DNA from: Lumbricus terrestris
Taxonomy: Eukaryota > Annelida > Clitellata > Crassiclitellata > Lumbricidae
Reading direction: 5' to 3'
NCBI GenBank assembly: GCA_949752735.1
Contig: OX457047.1
Span: forward strand, 8,136,855 to 8,200,854
DNA: 64,000 nt
A model generated the notes under the pieces. That model had not been told where the DNA came from, made no database searches, and was given only the letters and a program-made list of their open reading frames with translations. The position numbers and the translations under genes are program-made. Positions 1 through 10,000 of this stretch are shown here, piece by piece. Numbering within the stretch: position 1 is the first letter of the stretch; the number at the start of each line of letters is the position of its first letter.

Positions 1-54
1 TAATACTCATCTTGAGCTATACTCCTCTTACTAATACTATATACCCATTTCCTT

Positions 55-148
55 CTCCTCCTCATCCCTGCCTCCTCTTTCTCATCCTCTTCCTCCTCCT
101 CCTCCTCCTCCTCCTCCTCCTCCTCCTATTTATCCTCCTCCTCCTCCC
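55..148. repeat. (TCC/CTC)n microsatellite
   Basis: A pyrimidine-only run of CTC/TCC triplets. Open frames through it encode poly-Leu, poly-Ser or poly-Pro and are not treated as genes. Confidence 0.9.
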
Positions 149-150
149 GT

Positions 151-475
151 CTATATCTCTCTCTCCGCTGGTGTCAAGATCTAACTATAATTTATATGAT
201 TCAATTTTGAAATCTAATCTCAGTATATATGAGTTCCCACAAAATTCTTCAGTCACTAAACATCGAATTGTCAAACTGAAAAATAACGTTAGCAATCATG
301 TTGCAATTCAGCCTCGTTGGAATTATAGTTACGTCATAATGAGCTTTCTGTCTTCTCCTATTTATAGAACTAAATTACACTCAGAAGAGGTGTGCAAGTG
401 TTTCGAACGTTTCTACAGGACTAATGTCACAATAAAGAATCTCCAATTCGAAGTTGGTTGTGACATAACAAGGAT
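151..475. other. unannotated AT-rich stretch
   Basis: A 234-codon open frame runs from the upstream microsatellite through this stretch into two known repeats. Its composition is that of non-coding DNA and I see no domain. No feature is supported here. Confidence 0.5.
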
Positions 476-545
476 GATCAGCGTCGCCCTCCTTGTAGAC
501 CTGTGTTGGGACTGGCACTGCCAGAGAACGAGCAATGTCGACCTT
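476..545 (-). repeat. RTE-3'-tail-like dispersed repeat
   Basis: Read on the minus strand this has the box TGCCAGTGCCAGTCCCAA followed by a GGAGGGCG core. The box recurs near 16.95, 19.25, 24.8, 25.75, 40.6, 42.15, 48.1, 48.2, 54.35, 54.45 and 56.9 kb. From memory, a similar box (CCAGTCCCAAGCCCGGATAAA-like) ends RTE-type LINEs in fish and invertebrates, so I infer orphan RTE 3' ends or a SINE using that tail. Confidence 0.6.
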
Positions 546-626
546 TCACGAGATGCAAAACTCGCATTTAAGTATGTAATTTGTTTCAGCGTCTATAATT
601 TCTCGAAGAACGGGCAAGAGTATACG

Positions 627-721
627 GATGATGGATGGATCCGATTTGACCAGGGTCTACGACAACAGAGGCCGTTACCCTGGACAGAAATTTGCTCGGC
701 ATATTACAGCACTTAAGAGCT
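627..721 (-). mobile_element. short hairpin retroposon (mini-SINE), copy 1
   Basis: A copy of a ~90-nt dispersed family. Read on the minus strand it has AAGTGCTGTAATATGCCGAG, then a hairpin with 7-bp arms CCAGGGT/ACCCTGG, and ends in an ATCC repeat tail. It is intact and close to the consensus. It has no coding capacity. Confidence 0.75.
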
Positions 722-773
722 GACGAAATAATGCTTTTAAATACTTGGTAATCTAAAAAAAGAGGTGTCGATC

Positions 774-1862
774 TGTCATGTCATGTCATGTCGCCATCGT
801 CGCATCGCGACGGTTGGCTACATGAATGGATCTTTAATGCCCAGAGTCCCTTGTCGCGCTCATTAAGTCAGAGCCTACAAGTCCTGTCCAGTTCAAAACG
901 TTGTCGATCCAAGATATCCTCGGCCTTCCTCGTCCTCGGTTCCCCTCCACAAAACCCGTCATGATGCTCCTTTCGATGCTATCATCTTGCTGCCTCATAC
1001 TATGACCAAAATATCGAAGTTTTCGAATTTTGGTGTTGGCCAACAGTCCTCTTCTGGCTCCCGCTGACATATACATGTACACCTGTTCGTTGGTCATCAA
1101 TTTTGTCCATGGAATTCTCAGCTGCTGTCTGATACACTTGTTCTCAAATGCTTGAACAAATGCTTGAATTCGCTTTTCTTCATCCTTCTTCAGAGTCCAT
1201 GCTTTGCATCCATACGTCGCTGCTGGCCACACCAAAGCCTTCATCAACCGCAATTCGGTGTCGATGCTGATTGATTTGTTCTTCCAAATCTTCATAAATT
1301 TGGTCATGACAGTCATCCCCATGGCTAACCTTGATTTAACTTGATTTAATCGACATGCCATATTCTTCTGCAGCACTTGCGACTTGTTTCACGAGTTCTT
1401 GCAGTTCTTCTGGTGTTGTGGCCAGTAGGACGATATCGTCTGCATATCTCAGACTGTTGATGGTTCTTCCGCCAATCCTGAATCCACCGGCGAAACCTGC
1501 TAGTGCCTTTCGCATAATTTGTTCCGCTAAAATGTTAAACAGACATGGGGAGCAGCCCTGTCGAACACCTTTTTAAACCTTGAACCATGCCGAAGAGTGG
1601 TCGCCTGTTCTTACATTTTCCTGTTGTTGTCTGTACACATTTCTTAGCAGCTGGATCAGATGAGGTGGAAAGCCCATTTCGAGCATGGTCAGCCATAGCT
1701 GATCGTGTCGGACCCTATCAAAGGCCTTAGTAAAGTCAATGAAACAAAGGTAGAGTGGTTGATTTCTTTCTCTTGCTTTCTCTATTATGATCCTGAGGTT
1801 CACAATCTGGTCTCTTGTCGATCTGTAGCTATAAATAATTCGTATGTGTTTTTTCGTATCCT
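774..1862 (-). pseudogene. RTE-like non-LTR retrotransposon relic (reverse transcriptase)
   Basis: The minus strand encodes a broken reverse transcriptase. From about 1840 down it reads a fragment with DFTKAFDRVRHDQLW (1573-1803), then, after a stop in the KV*KGVRQGCSP region, a segment with the catalytic box LRYADDIVLLA (about 1440-1480). An in-frame deletion after MSIK skips the YLG region, and a C-terminal part follows with LRLMKALVWPAATYGCKAW and RGRPRISWIDNV (834-1376). The 3' end carries an ATGAC-type tail at 774-792. The connection domain resembles that of RTE/endonuclease-reverse transcriptase LINEs from arthropods and other invertebrates. It is 5'-truncated, with no apurinic endonuclease domain visible. 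It is certainly a LINE; the clade assignment is from memory. Confidence 0.8.
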
Positions 1863-2466
1863 CGAGATTTCGGCGGCGCCCATAGAGTCGCGGGAACCAG
1901 CTTAATCACAGGCGCTTAATCAAAACAAAAACGATAGGCAGTGGGTCAAGTCCGGGGAGTTAGTGTGTATGTATACTACATACATAACAGCGATGTTTCG
2001 GAGACTCTAAAAACAATGGCTGCATGGACGAGGTCATTTTCGCTGAAAGCCCAGGAGATCGAAGTATTCAATTCCTTCAATCTGCTAAAGATCAAATTTC
2101 TCCCTCATCATCATCCTCGTCGTTGCTCGGAAATGGATCACTCGAAATAGTTCTCAAGTAGATAAGATGATTAATTAATCAAGTAGAAGTCACTCGATTG
2201 TTAAATGATTGATATCGAATTGTAAACAAACAAACAGGCAAATAAATAAAAAAATAAAAAAATGGATAAATGTTATTTTAATTGACACACACTCGCGCGC
2301 GCGAAAACACACACGCATACACACATTCATGTTTAACTGTGCAATGCAGGAATACTTCGATATCTGTGCATTTGTATCATGCACATAAAACAGAGATATA
2401 ATTATGAAGTCGCCTTATATGAGACATATACAACTGCACATGAACCAAACATAATCGCTGCATGAA

Positions 2467-2469
<3 letters not shown>
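1863..2469. other. no recognised feature
   Basis: AT-rich DNA with short simple runs (AAAT-type near 2220-2265, ACAC/CGCG near 2285-2325). No gene or known repeat was recognised. Confidence 0.5.
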
Positions 2470-2504
<35 letters not shown>

Positions 2505-2516
2505 ATATATATATAT
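2470..2516. repeat. (TA)n microsatellite
   Basis: Alternating TA interrupted once by AATT. Confidence 0.95.
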
Positions 2517-2635
2517 GAATGCATGAACTACCGTGTGCTTCCAATATATGTTTCGTGTCGCGACAGATGCCTCGATGTCGTCTGCATCGAAGGCATCGTA
2601 AACTGTGATTGGCCGGAGACAACGAACACAGAGGG

Positions 2636-2870
2636 ATAAAGAGAGACAGGCAGAGGGAGGAAGAGAAACAGAAAAACAGATGCAGAGACAGATAAACAGA
2701 AGGTGACACAGAGAGAAAGACACACATAGAGGCAGAGATAGAGAGAAAAACAGAGAAAGAAGAACAAAAAAGATAAGGAAAAAAATGGATATAAGAGTCG
2801 GACAGAGAAAGACAAAGGCAGAGAGAGATTGAAAGCAATTGACGCGTGTGTCTGTTTGAGAGACAGAGCG

Positions 2871-2901
<31 letters not shown>

Positions 2902-2935
2902 TAGACAGACAGAAAGCCACCTAGAGAGGAAACTA
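2636..2935. repeat. degenerate GACA/GAGA purine-rich tract
   Basis: Degenerate GACA, GAGA and CAGA words over about 300 bp, ending in a cleaner GACA run near 2870-2915. Open frames in the antisense direction are Ser/Leu/Cys-rich artefacts. Confidence 0.85.
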
Positions 2936-3132
2936 GAGACACTGAAACAGAAGCAAATATTCCGAGACCGACATTGAGACGGGTATACATAAGAAATATC
3001 GATTGTGTAAGATTCAATCGTCGGAGGGACAGAGACGGGTAGATATAGGAAATGCTATGGATGATGAAAACAGAGACATAGAGAGAGTGATTGAGGCGAT
3101 CTGCATGGGACACGAGAGAAGAAACAGGAAGT

Positions 3133-3133
<1 letters not shown>

Positions 3134-3178
<45 letters not shown>
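3134..3178. repeat. (CA)n microsatellite
   Basis: Uninterrupted CA dinucleotide run of about 22 units. Confidence 0.97.
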
Positions 3179-3180
<2 letters not shown>

Positions 3181-3294
3181 ACAAACATTGAAGCGGACTG
3201 AAAGGAAGACATGACGTACACGTCTCATCCAACTTCCATCTTTCCAGATGGTCGAACCGATTTCCGGTTCTTATTCAACGCTGACCTCTTCCAC

Positions 3295-3445
3295 CTCTTC
3301 TCCCTCTCCATGTTCCGCTCCATGTCCCTTTCATCCTTCTTCCTGTCCCTCTCCATGTCCCTTTCGACCCTCTTCTTGTCCCTCTCCATGTCCCTTTCGT
3401 CCCTGTCCCTCTTCCTGTCCCTTCTCTCCTTCTCTGTGTGTATCA
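3295..3445. repeat. 24-bp pyrimidine-rich minisatellite
   Basis: Imperfect tandem copies built on CCCTCTCCATGTCCCTTTCG with a period near 24 bp. The antisense frame gives an Arg/Glu/Asp/Met heptad-like peptide, which I take as a by-product of the repeat. Confidence 0.8.
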
Positions 3446-3525
3446 CTTTTGTATCTGGTCCACTTCATTTGATCGGCAAGTGATTGGTGGGCGGTGCACA
3501 ATTGGACGATTTGTATTCTAACGAG

Positions 3526-3564
<39 letters not shown>

Positions 3565-3602
3565 TTATACGTAATACTTGTTGTATATATATATATATAT
3601 AC
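3526..3602. repeat. (AT)n microsatellites
   Basis: Two AT runs separated by about 20 bp of unique sequence. Confidence 0.95.
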
Positions 3603-3837
3603 ATAATATAATACGACGATCATGTCCTGGATTTTGTTATTTTCCAGCTGCTCGAACTTTCTTCAATTTCCGTTTCGCAAAAGTCAAGACGCAGAGAGTC
3701 CTATTGGACTCAATGACAGCGTTGCCTAACGTTGAAAACGATCATTTTCTCTATTCTGTAAAATGAGTCTGTCAGTCTTTCGTGGATAAATAAACGAAAT
3801 TCGTTTTATAAAAATTAACAATAAATTAACAAATCAG

Positions 3838-4118
<281 letters not shown>

Positions 4119-4199
4119 AAGAAGAAGGAGCCTGGAGTCCTATAACGAGCAAATTATTTTACATATTATTATTATTATTATTATAATTATAATTATTAA

Positions 4200-4794
4200 T
4201 GTGAGCTAATTTTGTATAGTGTATGTGGTCAGCTAAGGGGTGAGCGTACGAATAGACCAGCTCAAGGTCAGCTAATTGTTAAGCGTACGAACAGACAGAC
4301 TTGCAGGTGGCAGACTGGCGGGAAAGTTGGCGCGGCTCGGCCGACCGTCGCCGGAGAGCGCGCGAGAGAGAAACAGACAGACAGACAGACAGACGGAGAG
4401 AGGCAGAGAGAAGGACAGAGCGGCAGGGGGAAGAGTGTACGCCCAGACAGTGAGATAAGTTGTTGAAGGAGTGCTAGTAGGGTAAGACGTTTTAGAGAAC
4501 AGTGGAGTGTGTGTGTTGAAAACTTCAGAGAGCAGTAAGATATTAAGGTTGCGTTGCTGTCACAGAATTGAATCGCTTGTCGTCGTTGATGCATGGTTGT
4601 GTTATTTGCGAATATTGAAAACGGAGAAGAAAATACAAGAAACAGATCTTGGTTGTAAGTGAACAAGTTAAGAACTTTAGAAACTTATACACTAGCCTTA
4701 GATACCGTCATACAGGGAATAGGTTAGGGCTAGGCTGCGCTACAGAACAGTAAGAAGAGACTGGAGAAATCGTCAGTGATTGTGGAACTTGACA
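4200..4794 (+). repeat. 5' LTR
   Basis: Starts TGTGAGCTAATTTTG and ends GGAACTTGACA, matching 10912-11502 almost base for base. The differences are one extra GACA unit in the purine run near 4375-4395, C versus T near 4525, and G versus T near 4592. The boundaries are confirmed by the solo LTR at 26662-27295, where identical TGT/ACA-type ends are flanked by a perfect 5-bp duplication. Confidence 0.95.
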
Positions 4795-4796
4795 TT

Positions 4797-4814
4797 TGGT
4801 GGCAGCGGTGGGAT
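4797..4814 (+). promoter_or_regulatory. minus-strand primer binding site (tRNA-Leu)
   Basis: TGGTGGCAGCGGTGGGAT lies two bases after the LTR end. It is the complement of a tRNA 3' end reading ATCCCACCGCTGCCA plus CCA, which matches metazoan tRNA-Leu of the AAG/TAG type. The 18-base match and the 2-base spacing are as expected for an LTR retrotransposon. Confidence 0.88.
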
Positions 4815-4950
4815 ATCGAGTTCAGGCAACGGACGGTGGAATACGAAGTCAAGCAACGGACGTCGGGATATTGTATCCAGGTTTACGAACGGTGAATTGC
4901 GAAGTCAAGCAACGAACGTTGGGATAGTCGTATCCAAGCTACGGACAGTG
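4810..4950 (+). repeat. degenerate ~53-bp tandem repeats in the leader
   Basis: The leader has two clear copies, with a partial third at each side, of a unit containing CGAAGTCAAGCAACG(G/A)ACG followed by GGGATA and GTATCCA (starts near 4843 and 4898). It precedes gag and has no convincing ORF. It could be a packaging, dimerisation or translation element, or a neutral tandem duplication. Confidence 0.65.
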
Positions 4951-5215
4951 GATTTTGAAGCCTTACGAGACGCCGACCACACGGGAGAAGGAGAGTGAGC
5001 ATCTGAACAACCGGAGAAGCAGTCCGAGCATCCGAACAACTGGTGAGAAGATACAACGGGCATACGAACGACACTACGACAACACAACGCCAGAGAGAGG
5101 TATACAAAACTCGCTCCTTGAATAAACAAGTAATTGAAATTACAGTCAACCAATCACAGAAAGCATAGCCACTCCCTCGATTTCTTCACGCAAATCATTG
5201 AAGTAAGGAAGTAAG

Positions 5216-6979
5216 ATGGAGAAACTTACAGAACAAAAGCAAGCTAATATAAAGAAGATGTCTTCTGATCGAATAATAAAATTATTAATCGAAGCTGATC
5301 TAGACGTGGAAGAAGTCGAAGAGATGTCAAGGGAAAATTTGATGAGAGCTCTAGCAGAGGTGTGGCTAAAAAAGGAAGCTGAAGAGAAAGGCGCTGTAGG
5401 TGGTGTTGAAGAGAAACCACAGGCTATGTCTATGGAGGCGTTGATGCAATTTATGATGATGAGGGAGGAGCAACGGAGACAAGAAGAGGAGCAACGGAGA
5501 CAAGAAGAGAAAGAGAAAGAGGAGCAGCGGAGACAAGAGGAGAAAGAACGGAAACAAGAAGAGAAAGAGAAAGAGGAGCAACGGAGACGAGAGGATAAAG
5601 AACGCAGACAAGAAGAGAAAGAACGAGCAGAACAAACAGAAAAGACTAAACAGGAGAAAGAGGAAAAACGGAGGCAAGAAGAGAAAGAACGGAGGCAAGA
5701 AGAGAAAGAAAGAGTGGAAAAGGCAGAAAGGTTGAGGCAAGAAGAGATAGAGATACAGAAGCAGCAGTTCCAGCTTCAGTTAGAACAATTGAAAAGAGAT
5801 CGTGACGAAGCTGAACGAAGAAGGATGGAACTAATGATAGAATACGAGAGAGCAAGGAAAAGTGATGAAGAAATACGAAAACAACAGGTTGAAGAGCAAA
5901 AGGCTCGCGAGGAAGACAAAGAAGCCATGCGTTTGGCAGAATTGGAAAGAGCCGAAGAGATTCGACAGGAAGAATTGAAAATGGAGAAAGAAAGTTTGGA
6001 AAAAGCGGAAAGAGAAAGGGAAGAACAAGTACAAATAGAACAAAAGAAACTCGCTCTTAAGGAAGCTCAGCTCCGAGAAATGGCTATAGAAAAGGAGGAA
6101 CGCAGAAAGCAGTTAGAATTGTTGCAGCAAAAGATAGAACAAGAAGAACTGCGTAGGGTAGAAGATCAAAATAGACTGAGAGAACGAAATGAAGACGAAA
6201 GAAGAAGCCGTGAAGAGTCAGAACGAAATAGGATCCGAGAAAGTGAGACAATGGTGTCCAAGATTAAAAAGATAGGTGATGCAATGAAACACGTGTTACC
6301 AAAGATGCCGTATGATATGATGGAGGTGCCATTATATTTTGAGACAGTTGAGAATGCATTCAACAGTTTTACGGTGGAAAAGCAGTTTTGGGTCAAATTG
6401 CTGTTGCCACTAATGACGCCAAGAGCGAGAACGGTGTTGAACCGATTGTCTTTTGATGATCTAGACGATTACGACATAGTGAAAGAACATTTACTGAAAG
6501 AATTCAAATTGACAGCGAGAGAATATCGATCACGATTTGGAGAAGCGAAGAAAACGGCAGAAGAGACATACACTATGTTTACAGCAAGATTGAAGAATCT
6601 GTTGAACTATTATGTCAGAAGTAGACGAGTGGGCAAAGACTATGAGAAGTTATTTGATCTGTTGGTGGCGGATAAGTTGAAAGAATGTCTACCACCGGGT
6701 CCACTACAGTTCGTACTAGCAAAGGAGGGTACTGAATGCTTCGAAGCTAGTAATGTTGCAGAACTCGCAGACATACACGTGAACAATCGAATTAGTCTAA
6801 TGTTTCAAGACAAACCGAAATATGAAGCATGGGGTAATAGTTCGAAGCAACCCAGGTGGAATAGTAATAACAAAGAAACAGGAAACCAAGCCAGAAGTAA
6901 TGAAGCAAGGAATGATGGTGCTCCTGGAAGACAGTTTGGTCAAGATAGAAGAGAAGCAACGGGTGACAGACAAATATAG
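5216..6979 (+). CDS. gag: Gag polyprotein of the Gmr1-type retrotransposon
   Basis: A 587-codon ORF. It would form the particle that packages element RNA. Residues ~75-345 are an extreme Glu/Arg/Lys/Gln-rich region (repeated RRQEEKE words), predicted as a long coiled coil or single helix. Residues ~360-530 look like a gypsy-type capsid region: a segment with FETVENAFNSF, then LTAREYRSRFGEAKK, then a segment with TYTMFTARLKNLLNYYV and PPGPLQFVLAKEGTECFEASNVAELADIHVNNR (broken here by single changes relative to related Gags I recall). The C-tail is Asn/Arg/Gly-rich. No zinc knuckle occurs before the stop; it lies just downstream in the same frame. The start is the first ATG after the leader (AGTAAGATGG) and the stop is TAG at 6977-6979. 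The antisense Leu/Phe-rich frames are shadows of the coiled coil. Confidence 0.92.
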   Translation: MEKLTEQKQANIKKMSSDRIIKLLIEADLDVEEVEEMSRENLMRALAEVWLKKEAEEKGAVGGVEEKPQAMSMEALMQFMMMREEQRRQEEEQRRQEEKEKEEQRRQEEKERKQEEKEKEEQRRREDKERRQEEKERAEQTEKTKQEKEEKRRQEEKERRQEEKERVEKAERLRQEEIEIQKQQFQLQLEQLKRDRDEAERRRMELMIEYERARKSDEEIRKQQVEEQKAREEDKEAMRLAELERAEEIRQEELKMEKESLEKAEREREEQVQIEQKKLALKEAQLREMAIEKEERRKQLELLQQKIEQEELRRVEDQNRLRERNEDERRSREESERNRIRESETMVSKIKKIGDAMKHVLPKMPYDMMEVPLYFETVENAFNSFTVEKQFWVKLLLPLMTPRARTVLNRLSFDDLDDYDIVKEHLLKEFKLTAREYRSRFGEAKKTAEETYTMFTARLKNLLNYYVRSRRVGKDYEKLFDLLVADKLKECLPPGPLQFVLAKEGTECFEASNVAELADIHVNNRISLMFQDKPKYEAWGNSSKQPRWNSNNKETGNQARSNEARNDGAPGRQFGQDRREATGDRQI

Positions 6980-7000
6980 GCCTACAGTCGAATTCCAGTG

Positions 7001-10000
7001 ATGGGACGCCAAAGAGAAAGCAATGCAGCGTACAATTACAGGCGGGAGAGCACTGAACAGAGAGGGATTGGTAAGAAACGTTGCCATAATTGTCAGTCAG
7101 ACAAACATCTGATAAAGGATTGTCGAGTACCACCAAGAATGACAAATCTGAGAAATAGATTTACTCGAAGTGCAGAAAATCTCAGAGTAAATCAGATCCA
7201 AGTAATGAATGCACCGAATCAGCCGGAAGAACAAGACAACCGCGAAACGGAAGCAAAGTCAGTAATGAAGTGCACGCCTCAATTTGCTATACAGAGAGAA
7301 ATAGTAAATTCTGCTCCCATCAAAGATACTGGTCGAGAAACTGAAAGCAAAGATGAGTGTCAACGTACAAAGAAGTCATTACTACAGCATGTCAATGTAG
7401 AGATACGTGGAAATGATGACAGTTGTCAGCCTGTGCAAGTCAAAGCGCTGATTGACTCTGGTACTGAGATTCCAGTAATCAATGAGGAATTGTTGAAAGG
7501 AGCGACAGTGGAAGAAATTGGTAGAGTACATTTGCAATGTGTGGCTGGAGAACCCATTCCAGCTAAGTTGGTGAAAATCGAAGTGCGGATGAGTTGTCAT
7601 AACGAAGGAGGAGATCTGAAAGACAAGGGAGTAAATATCGCACCATATTTAACCTTGGTGTGTGCCAGCATTCCGGCAGTCTTGTGCAAAGATAACAAAG
7701 AAAAGTTCTTGCTGCATCCAGAGATAATCGCAGAACTGAAAGAGGTTCCACCAGTGAGTGTATTGCAAGGAGAATTGCAAGCGAATGTGACTACAAGAGC
7801 ACAGAGTCGGAGAAGAGAAGTGGAAGAAGGAGAAGAGGAAAAGTCAAATGAAAGTTTGCTAGATGAGGACACCGAAAGCGATGATGAACAAAGCGTTCAA
7901 GAAGAAGAAGAAGGAGTAACATCCGGGAACAATGAAATTGAAGAAGAGATGGTTGCATGTGAGCGTGATGATTATGATGATTTTGGGAGTGATGGTGAAA
8001 TGGACACGAGTATGAGAGATTTGTTTGCCGAGAACACAAGTGATGAAAGACAATTGGCAGACGCGAAGAAGTTTGAAGAGCAACAGAGAAATGACGAGTC
8101 ACTGAGGTCGTGGTGGAGGATAGCTGAAGACAAAGGATCAGAGTTTAGTGTGGTGAATGGTTTGATGTATAAGAAGCATCAAATGTTGGATCAGTTGGTG
8201 TATCAGTTGGTGTTGCCGAAGGAAAGAAGAATTCAGGTGATGGAATTGGCGCACGAGTCAGTATTTGGCGGACACTTGGGAGAAGAGAAGACAAGGGAAC
8301 GTATCAAGTTGTCCTTTGTGTGGCCAAGAATGCGTAGAGATGTGGTGAAATTCTGCAAGTCCTGTGAGAAGTGTCAGTTGAAAGCACGAAGTTTGGTGAT
8401 GGATCGAGTGCCGCTTACACCAATACCAAGGGAGGATGTGCCGTTCAGAAGAATGACCATGGACGTCGTAGGACCAATCGAACCGACGTCAGCAGCAGGG
8501 CATAAGTATTGCCTGTGCATCGTGGACTCATGTACAAGATGGCCGACAATATTCTTGATGAAATCATTGACTGCTAAGGCTGTATGCGAAGCTTTGATGA
8601 AGCTGTTCATGGATGTGGGAGTTCCGTCAGTGATAACGAGTGATAGAGGGACGAATTTTACAGCCAGTCTAACAAGAGAATTTCTGAAACTGATGGGGTG
8701 TTGTCCTCGATTCGATTCGCCAGGACATCCAGAAGCGGCAGGATTGGTGGAGAGATGGAATCAAACGTTCAAGAAGATGATTCATCATGTCGTTGTGGAA
8801 AATCCGAGACAGTGGCATAAAATTATTCCATTTACAGTTTGGGCATTGAGAGAAGTGCCTAATGCAACTACCGGAGTGGCACCGTATCTACTAGTCTATG
8901 GAAAGTTGCCGAGAGGGCCACTAACCATTCTTAAAGAAAGCTGGACCAAAGAGATAAATCTACCACCGAACATTGGAGTGCAACCGGCAAAGTACCTGAA
9001 GAATTTAAGAGCAGACATGGAAAAGGCCTTGACATTCGCTGAGAGCTGTGCTGAAGAAAAGCAAAAACAATACGCCAGTCAATATAACAAAAGAGCAAAA
9101 GATAAAGAATTCGAACCAGGAGAGAACGTCATCGTCCTGTATCCAACGTCAACCAATAAATTGATCTCCCGATGGCATGGTCCATGCACGGTCTTGCAAA
9201 GAAGATCCAAATATTCGTATCTGGTGGACATGAACGAAAACGGTCGACGGATTATTCATGCTAACAAGATGAGGAAGTTCATTACGAGAACATTGTCTTG
9301 TGGTCTGATCGTGGAAGAGGATGACGAATTTGGATCAGTGGTAGAAATACCGCTGAAGGAAGACTATTCAGAGACAAAACAGAAGTCACTCCAATTGGAT
9401 TACGAACAAATTGGACATCTGACGAGCGAACAGCAGAAACAATTACTTGATGTACTGAATCGATATGCAGACAGATTTTCAGATAAACCTGGACTATGTA
9501 CATTAGTAGAACACGAAGTGGTGCTGAGACCAGACTTTCGAGAAAAGGAATTCATGGCGTATCGAATACCACTAATATACCGAGCAGAAGTGGAAAAACA
9601 AATACAAGAGATGCTGAAAGAAAACATCATCCAACCATCGTCAAGCAGAATGGCAAGTCCACTTGTCATTGTCAAAAAGAAGGATGGATCCTTGAGATTG
9701 GCTTGTGACTACAGATACATTAACTCTTTTACTGAGAACTGCAGATATCCTATGCCAATCGTCAACGATGTCTTGAGCAAAGTCGGAAAATCCAAGTTCA
9801 TTTCCGTTATGGACTGTCGCAGCGCATATTGGACTTGTCCTGTGAAAAAGAGTGACCAATGGAAGACTGCGTTTGTTACACATAATGGACTGTACGAATT
9901 TACGCGTGTTCCTTTCGGAATGATTAACTCTGGACGGACTTTTGTAAAAGCGATAAATATGATTTTGCAACCGATACATGATTTTACTGAACCTTATGTT

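Noticed and set aside
12..716. 234-codon open frame at the left edge
   Set aside because: It begins in a Leu/Ser microsatellite, crosses two dispersed repeats, and has no domain or coding-like composition.
4780..4998. 72-codon frame across the 5' LTR end and leader
   Set aside because: It spans the primer binding site and tandem leader repeats; not a plausible protein.
5366..6396. Antisense Phe/Leu/Ser-rich frames under gag
   Set aside because: Shadows of the Glu/Arg-rich coiled-coil coding sequence.
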